Of a stretch of 64,000 nucleotides of DNA, positions 59,960 to 64,000 are shown piece after piece. Positions within the stretch are counted from its first letter, which is position 1. Each line of letters starts with the position of its first letter. The stretch is from Desulfospira sp963664655 (GTDB taxonomy: Bacteria; Desulfobacterota; Desulfobacteria; Desulfobacterales; Desulfobacteraceae), in the NCBI GenBank assembly GCA_963664655.2, contig OY761554.1:3968001-4032000 (forward strand), given 5' to 3'. The notes beneath the pieces are model-generated. The model ran no database searches. It saw only the letters and a program-made list of their open reading frames with translations, and was not told the origin of the DNA. Made by a program: the position numbers and the translations under genes.

Positions 59960-60571
59960 ATGAACCTGCTGACCGCAGATCTTGAAGGGGTATTTTTACC
60001 TGAAATCTGGATTAATGTGGCGTTAAAAACCGGCATTGAGGAGCTCAAGCTGACCACCCGGGATATCAGTGATTACAACGTCCTTATGACCCGGCGCCTG
60101 GCCATTCTAAAAGACAACAACCTCAAAATCAAGGATATCCAGGATGTCATTGCCACCCTGGACCCGCTGCCGGGAGCCGCTGATGCCCTTGACTGGATCA
60201 GACGCAAGACCCAGATCATTATCCTGTCCGACACCTTTGAGGAATTTGCCCGGCCCCTTATGGCCAAACTCGGGTTTCCGGCCATGTTCTGCCACAGCCT
60301 GACCATAGACGGCCAGGGCAACATCACCAGTTATAATCTGAGAATGGAAGACCAGAAAACCAAAGCGGTAGAGGCCTTAAAAAGCCTGAACTACCGGGTG
60401 ATTTCCTTTGGGGACTCTTACAACGATATCGGCATGATCAAGGCCGCGGACCAGGGATTCTTCTTTAAGCCTCCTGAAGCCGTTATTCAGGAATTTCCCG
60501 AAATTCCGGTTACCCGGGATTATAAAGAACTGAAAACCATGATTACGACCATGCTTGAAAATGAAAATTGA
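59960..60571 (+). CDS. thrH: Phosphoserine phosphatase / homoserine phosphotransferase ThrH
   Basis: 203 residues of the HAD superfamily. MNLLTADLEGVFLPEIW has the DxEGV form of motif I that marks ThrH, with ILSDTFEEFARPLM and SFGDSYNDIGMIKAADQG as motifs II/III-IV. ThrH of Pseudomonas can transfer phosphate from phosphoserine to homoserine, so it may stand in for homoserine kinase. The ATG at 59960 has GGAG upstream. It starts 13 bases after hom, which supports this role. Confidence 0.9.
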   Translation: MNLLTADLEGVFLPEIWINVALKTGIEELKLTTRDISDYNVLMTRRLAILKDNNLKIKDIQDVIATLDPLPGAADALDWIRRKTQIIILSDTFEEFARPLMAKLGFPAMFCHSLTIDGQGNITSYNLRMEDQKTKAVEALKSLNYRVISFGDSYNDIGMIKAADQGFFFKPPEAVIQEFPEIPVTRDYKELKTMITTMLENEN

Positions 60572-61529
60572 TTTAAATGATTTTGCCCGGATCAGGGTTC
60601 TGGTCATCGGGGACCTGATGATCGATGAATATTTGTGGGGAGACGTTGACCGTATCTCTCCTGAGGCCCCGGTCCCTATTGTGGCGGTGCGGCGGGAAAG
60701 CCATACCTTGGGCGGGGCCGGAAACGTCATCAACAACCTGACGGCCATGGGCGCCCAGGTCATGGCCGTGGGGACTGCGGGAACAGGCAGGGCCGGAAAA
60801 ATGGTATTGGATCACCTGGAAAACCAGGGGATTCAAACCGACGGGATCATCAGTGAGCCGGACCGGCCCACCACCCGGAAAACCCGTGTCATTGCCTCCA
60901 ACCAGCAGGTATTGCGAATTGATAAGGAGGTCAGGCGGGAAATCAGTGCCGAGACCTTGGAACGTCTGACATCGGCCGCCCATGAAAAAATTGCCCGGTC
61001 TGATGTGATTATTATTTCCGATTACGACAAAGGCCTGGTGACAAGGGAACTGGTGGCCCGGACCGTTGATGCGGCAAAAAAAAAGAACATCCCGGTGCTG
61101 GCTGACCCCAAATCCCGGGACTTTACCAAATACACTGGTGTCAGTCTGCTGACCCCGAACCGGAAAGAAGCCGGTATTGCCGTGAACATGCCCCTTGACT
61201 CAGATGAAGATCTGGCCCAGGCCGGCCGTCAGATTTTAAGCCGAACCAGCATTGAACGGCTGATTATCACCTGCGGCAAGGACGGCATGGTTTTATTTGA
61301 AGGCAGCCAGGCCCCCTTTACCATAGCATCAGAGGCCCGCCAGGTGTTTGATGTATCCGGGGCAGGGGATACAGTGATTTCCCTTCTTGGGCTAGGCCTT
61401 GCCGCCGGGGCCACTTTCCGGGAAAGTGCGGTTTTAGCCAATGCCGCCGCCGGCATCGTGGTGGGCAAAGTCGGCACGGCCACCGCCTCTATTCATGAGC
61501 TTGCTCAGGTTTTAAATAAAACTAATTAA
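60561..61529 (+). CDS. rfaE1: D-glycero-beta-D-manno-heptose 7-phosphate kinase
   Basis: 322 residues of the ribokinase family, kinase half of HldE only. VIGDLMIDEYLWGDVDRISP is the sugar-binding start, and DVSGAGDTVISLLGLGLAAG holds the catalytic Asp. It phosphorylates heptose-7-phosphate for ADP-heptose and LPS core synthesis. The adenylyltransferase half (RfaE2) is not in the window. Starts within the last codons of thrH (11-base overlap). Confidence 0.93.
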   Translation: MKIDLNDFARIRVLVIGDLMIDEYLWGDVDRISPEAPVPIVAVRRESHTLGGAGNVINNLTAMGAQVMAVGTAGTGRAGKMVLDHLENQGIQTDGIISEPDRPTTRKTRVIASNQQVLRIDKEVRREISAETLERLTSAAHEKIARSDVIIISDYDKGLVTRELVARTVDAAKKKNIPVLADPKSRDFTKYTGVSLLTPNRKEAGIAVNMPLDSDEDLAQAGRQILSRTSIERLIITCGKDGMVLFEGSQAPFTIASEARQVFDVSGAGDTVISLLGLGLAAGATFRESAVLANAAAGIVVGKVGTATASIHELAQVLNKTN

Positions 61530-61536
61530 AAAGTCC

Positions 61537-61565
61537 TTGACTATAAAAAATGTTTGAATTATATT
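61537..61565 (+). promoter_or_regulatory. Promoter of the initiator tRNA
   Basis: TTGACT (61537-61542), 17-base spacer, TATATT (61560-61565), with the tRNA 5' end 13 bases later. Same layout as the promoter of the CAU tRNA behind rpoD. Confidence 0.6.
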
Positions 61566-61577
61566 AGCCGACGTTGT

Positions 61578-61654
<77 letters not shown>

Positions 61655-61663
61655 AAAAATACG

Positions 61664-61700
61664 GGGCTTTCAGCAAATCTGCTGAAAGCCCTTTGTGATT
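61664..61700 (+). terminator. Rho-independent terminator after initiator tRNA
   Basis: GGGCTTTCAGCA-AATC-TGCTGAAAGCCC, a perfect 12-base stem, followed by CTTTGTGATTTT. Ten bases after the tRNA. Confidence 0.85.
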
Positions 61701-61717
61701 TTAAAAAGCTGTCCCCT

Positions 61718-61906
61718 TCATTCTTCCCTGGCACGGGTGATATAATAAAGAGTCTTCATCACGCTTTTAAAATTGTCTTCTTCGGCGGTCAAATCCTGGA
61801 TAGTGCTTTTCAGCAGATCCGGGATAAGCTCCGGGGATTCTCTGAGTTGATCAATAATAAAATCGTTCATGTCCTGCATGGATTCTGTATCTATCTTTTC
61901 GGCCAT
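61718..61906 (-). CDS. Small protein downstream of the antitoxin gene, unknown
   Basis: 62 residues, MAEKIDTESMQDMNDFIIDQ, all helical and acidic. The segment NFKSVMKTLYYITRAREE faintly resembles the N-terminal helix of HigA-like antidotes. GAAAGGG lies nine bases upstream of the ATG. It is 18 bases after the XRE antitoxin and on the same strand, so it may belong to the same operon. Confidence 0.5.
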   Translation of the reverse strand: MAEKIDTESMQDMNDFIIDQLRESPELIPDLLKSTIQDLTAEEDNFKSVMKTLYYITRAREE

Positions 61907-61924
61907 TTTACAGCCCTTTCAGAA

Positions 61925-62278
61925 TCAAAGAAAAACTCTGTAATCAATATTCAAGGCGTTTGAAAACAGCTTTGCATTTTTTTTTCCAATAGGGCGCTTT
62001 CCCCTCTCCATTTCAGAAATATGCCGCTGTGGGATTCCAGTTAGTTCGGAAAGTTGAACCTGGGTAAGACCTTCTTTCCCCCTGGCCCCGGCCAGACTGA
62101 TTCCGGGCAAATCATGCTCATTGATGTCAGGAAAGGCATCGCGCCAGGGTATACTGTCGGAGACATCCTGGAAACCAAGTCCTTTTAATAATTTTGAAGC
62201 CTCTTTTTGTTTGTTGACAGGCCCAATAAAATGTAGCTCAACCGTATCAATATGGGGCTTTTTCGTGTGTTCCTGCAT
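61925..62278 (-). CDS. XRE-family antitoxin-like HTH protein
   Basis: 117 residues. The N-terminal ~60 residues are variable. Residues ~68-115 form the XRE HTH (TQVQLSELTGIPQRHISEME, then RGKRPIGKKNAKLFSNAL). Partner of the RelE-type toxin encoded immediately upstream; its ATG lies inside the toxin's last codons when the toxin is read through the frameshift. It should repress the operon with the toxin. Confidence 0.85.
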   Translation of the reverse strand: MQEHTKKPHIDTVELHFIGPVNKQKEASKLLKGLGFQDVSDSIPWRDAFPDINEHDLPGISLAGARGKEGLTQVQLSELTGIPQRHISEMERGKRPIGKKNAKLFSNALNIDYRVFL

Positions 62279-62524
62279 AAATTACCTCTATGATTTTTAT
62301 TTCTTTGTTTTTCGTTTCCCATACAGCAACATAGGTAGGCTGACCTTTTTTAGATGACAGTGGTGCCTATTTCCTGTAAGTGCTGAATAGTTTGGCCAGT
62401 TTCCCCTGATGGGTCCGGATAGTTCTATTTCTCTGATCAAGGTAATAAGCTTGTTCTGTACCCTTTTGGGTAGCTGGTTAAGCTTTTTCCCTGCTTGTCT
62501 TGTTATGTTAACTGTCCAGTTCAT
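62247..62524 (-). CDS. RelE-family toxin, needs -1 frameshift for full length
   Basis: The zero frame from 62524 gives 75 residues and ends at 62297 with a nonsense-like tail. At CTA-AAA-AAG (62353-62345) a -1 shift gives GQPTYVAVWETKNKEIKIIE and then VIYAGTHEKAPY, the well-known C-terminus of RelE/HigB-type toxins, ending at 62247 (92 residues). A-AAA-AAG is a classical slippery heptamer. It is either a programmed shift or a one-base loss. The ATG has no clear ribosome site. Confidence 0.75.
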
Positions 62525-62575
62525 ATGTATAAATATACTATTTTATGGTATTCAGATCAATATCACGTTTCAAGT

Positions 62576-63079
62576 TTATTTCCCACCATTGACCACTTTC
62601 AATACCTGCTGGTCGTCTGCCGCTGGTTGCTCAATCCCGGCCTGTTCAAGCATCCATTTTTCAATTTTGACATGCCACATTCTAAGAAGATCAATGGGGC
62701 GTTTCCGGTAATGTTTTTCAGCCGTGGCAGATGGTTTGTGCCCCATGATTTGGGCGACTATCCCGGCGGGAACTTCTATCCATTCACTTAGGGTGCCAAA
62801 AGAGCACCGCAATCCATGAAGGGTTAAGTCCGGTATCCCTGCCACGGCAAGCGCCCTATTATGTGGGATTCTTGGCTCCTGAATCCTGCCGGATTTTGAC
62901 TTGGGACTGCTGAAAACCCATTGGTTACGCCTGGGTAATGAATGGAGAAGGTAAACCACATACGGGGGCAGGGGGATTGTCCGTTCCCCCCCCAACCTCT
63001 GGTGGAGGACCCTAACAGGTTCTACCGATACCGGGTAAAATAATATAGGTTCATCCTCCGGGAAAGCCCCGAAAGGCAA
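62576..63079 (-). pseudogene. Tyrosine recombinase/integrase C-terminal fragment
   Basis: About 167 residues of a tyrosine recombinase catalytic domain: ERTIPLPPYVVYLL, LTLHGLRCSFGTLSEW (HxxR), AQIMGHKPS (H/W position), then the nucleophile Tyr in AEKHYRKR. The N-terminal core-binding domain and the first catalytic Arg segment are missing; the open frame extends upstream only to 63103. Lies 0.9 kb from the initiator tRNA, a common integration site, so it is probably the relic of an integrated element. Confidence 0.8.
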
Positions 63080-63092
63080 GCAGGAGATGATG

Positions 63093-64000
63093 CTAATCCG
63101 AACTCATCAGCGCTTTGGCGTCAATGGTTTTGGCATCCGGGTGTTTTCTTAAATAAGCGGCTATTTTACCGGCAAGGTAGGCGGTGGAGATGGAGGTGCC
63201 GGCATAGGTACCCGGGTTCCCGTCGCTGCCCACGGGAAGGCTGGCAAATCCGGGGGCGGCCAGGTCCACAAAATCCCCGTAATTGGACATTTCCCAGGCC
63301 TTGCCGTCGGGCCCTAATGCAGATACGGCGATCACGGACTCATAGGCAGCCGGATACACGGGATCTCCGGTAGGGGAGTTGCCGGCGGCGGCCACCACCA
63401 CCAGCCCCTTTGAGGCCGCATAGTTGACGGCTGCTTCCAGAAAGGCAGAGTCTGTTTCAGATCCCCAGCTTAAGCTTAACACCTTTGCCTGGTTTTCCAG
63501 GGCATATTCAATGCTGGCCATGAGGGTGGTCGTTGAGGTAAACCCATTGTCGTCAAAGGCTTTAACCGACAGAACCGGATTGGAAAACTCGCCGGACGCC
63601 ACCCCCATGGGCGACACCTGGCCTGAGGCGATCAACGCCATCTGGGTGCCGTGGCCCACATGGTCGGAAATGGAACTGTCCGGATCTACAGCATCAAAGC
63701 TTCCCTGGATATACCCCTGGGATGCATAGGTTTCCATCAGGCCGGTGTCCAGGACAGCCACAGCAAAAGTAGATTCTGCGGGCTGTGTGTCTGACAGGGG
63801 GGCTGCCTTAAAGAAGTCATCAAGCCCCACCACCTTGGGCGCGCTCCCGGCCCTGTAGGCATAATCCGGTTCTGCCGTGCCCGCGATCCCTTCCTGCTGA
63901 AGTTTGTTCAGCACCGCGTTAAGATCCCCGGAATCGGATAAAATCAGGGCATAAATCCCCAAATGCGGGTTGACCGTTTCAATTCTGGCCTTTAATTGCT
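63093..64000 (-). CDS. Subtilisin-like serine protease (C-terminal part, cut by window edge)
   Basis: The frame is open to the right end (reading QLKARIETVNPHLGIYALIL at the edge). The catalytic triad is complete: Asp in VAVLDTGLME, His in DHVGHGTQMA, Ser in YAGTSISTAYLAG. AAAGNSPTGDPVYPA supplies the oxyanion Asn. The region before the Asp looks like an I9-type propeptide (LQQEGIAGTAEPDYAYRA). The end at residues KALMSSD lies 14 bases from the integrase fragment, so the C-terminus may have been truncated. Confidence 0.88.
   Translation of the reverse strand, partial: QLKARIETVNPHLGIYALILSDSGDLNAVLNKLQQEGIAGTAEPDYAYRAGSAPKVVGLDDFFKAAPLSDTQPAESTFAVAVLDTGLMETYASQGYIQGSFDAVDPDSSISDHVGHGTQMALIASGQVSPMGVASGEFSNPVLSVKAFDDNGFTSTTTLMASIEYALENQAKVLSLSWGSETDSAFLEAAVNYAASKGLVVVAAAGNSPTGDPVYPAAYESVIAVSALGPDGKAWEMSNYGDFVDLAAPGFASLPVGSDGNPGTYAGTSISTAYLAGKIAAYLRKHPDAKTIDAKALMSSD

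Overview
The window looks like chromosomal DNA from a sulfate-reducing deltaproteobacterium (Desulfobacterota), most likely of the Desulfobacteraceae type. This is an inference from gene content: an rpoD-linked tRNA, a DUF3786/Fe-S protein, cytochrome bd with a DUF4492 partner, several PAS-type sigma-54 activators, TRAP transport, a glycyl radical enzyme, AcnA-type aconitase and NAD-malic enzyme. No 16S rRNA gene is present, so the genus cannot be fixed.

Layout. 1-12.6 kb is mostly housekeeping: a cut-off SprA-like metalloprotease, hisB, dnaG-rpoD, a CAU tRNA, a Nif3-like protein, a coiled-coil zinc-ribbon protein, RNase P RNA, an unusual HPr-domain protein, ispD, an ABC-type binding protein without signal peptide, and a MerR-like protein carrying ten DDLSxLID motifs. 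13.1-20.4 kb is a four-gene operon PrkA - DUF444/YeaH - SpoVR - second PrkA-like ATPase. 20.4-28.4 kb is a minus-strand redox cluster: a PAS sigma-54 activator, a sigma-54 promoter with upstream repeats, DUF4492, cydA, cydB, a 31-residue membrane peptide, a Fe-S/DUF3786 gene that appears frameshifted, a nitroreductase, a small protein, DsrE, and a flavin reductase fused to a degenerate low-molecular-weight phosphatase domain. 28.7-36.9 kb holds a ferredoxin, a two-CW XRE regulator with cysE and cysK, a NifX-like protein preceded by another sigma-54 promoter and activator, malic enzyme and a TetR regulator.

37-47.7 kb is the most interesting region: a glycyl radical enzyme whose active-site loop reads G-C-L-A rather than the usual G-C-x-E, its activase, an MmgE/PrpD protein, an acetylene-hydratase-like molybdo/tungsto-pterin enzyme, and a TRAP transporter. 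The two transcription units (transporter; enzymes) carry nearly identical ACTTAA/TTAAGT palindromes at their promoters, which suggests one regulon for import and anaerobic breakdown of an unidentified organic acid. 47.9-61.5 kb returns to central metabolism: aconitase, acyl-CoA ligase, an SH3 protein, a diadenylate-cyclase-like protein overlapping a His-rich protein and NagZ, tsaD, purM, hom, thrH and rfaE1. The right end has initiator tRNA, a toxin-antitoxin pair whose toxin needs a -1 frameshift, an integrase fragment and a cut-off subtilase.

Three families of dispersed non-coding repeats punctuate the intergenic regions: an approximately 85-bp element (four copies), a composite element with a 28-bp palindrome (two copies), and heptamer-based TTAGC arrays (four sites). 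All similarity statements come from reading motifs; no database search was possible.
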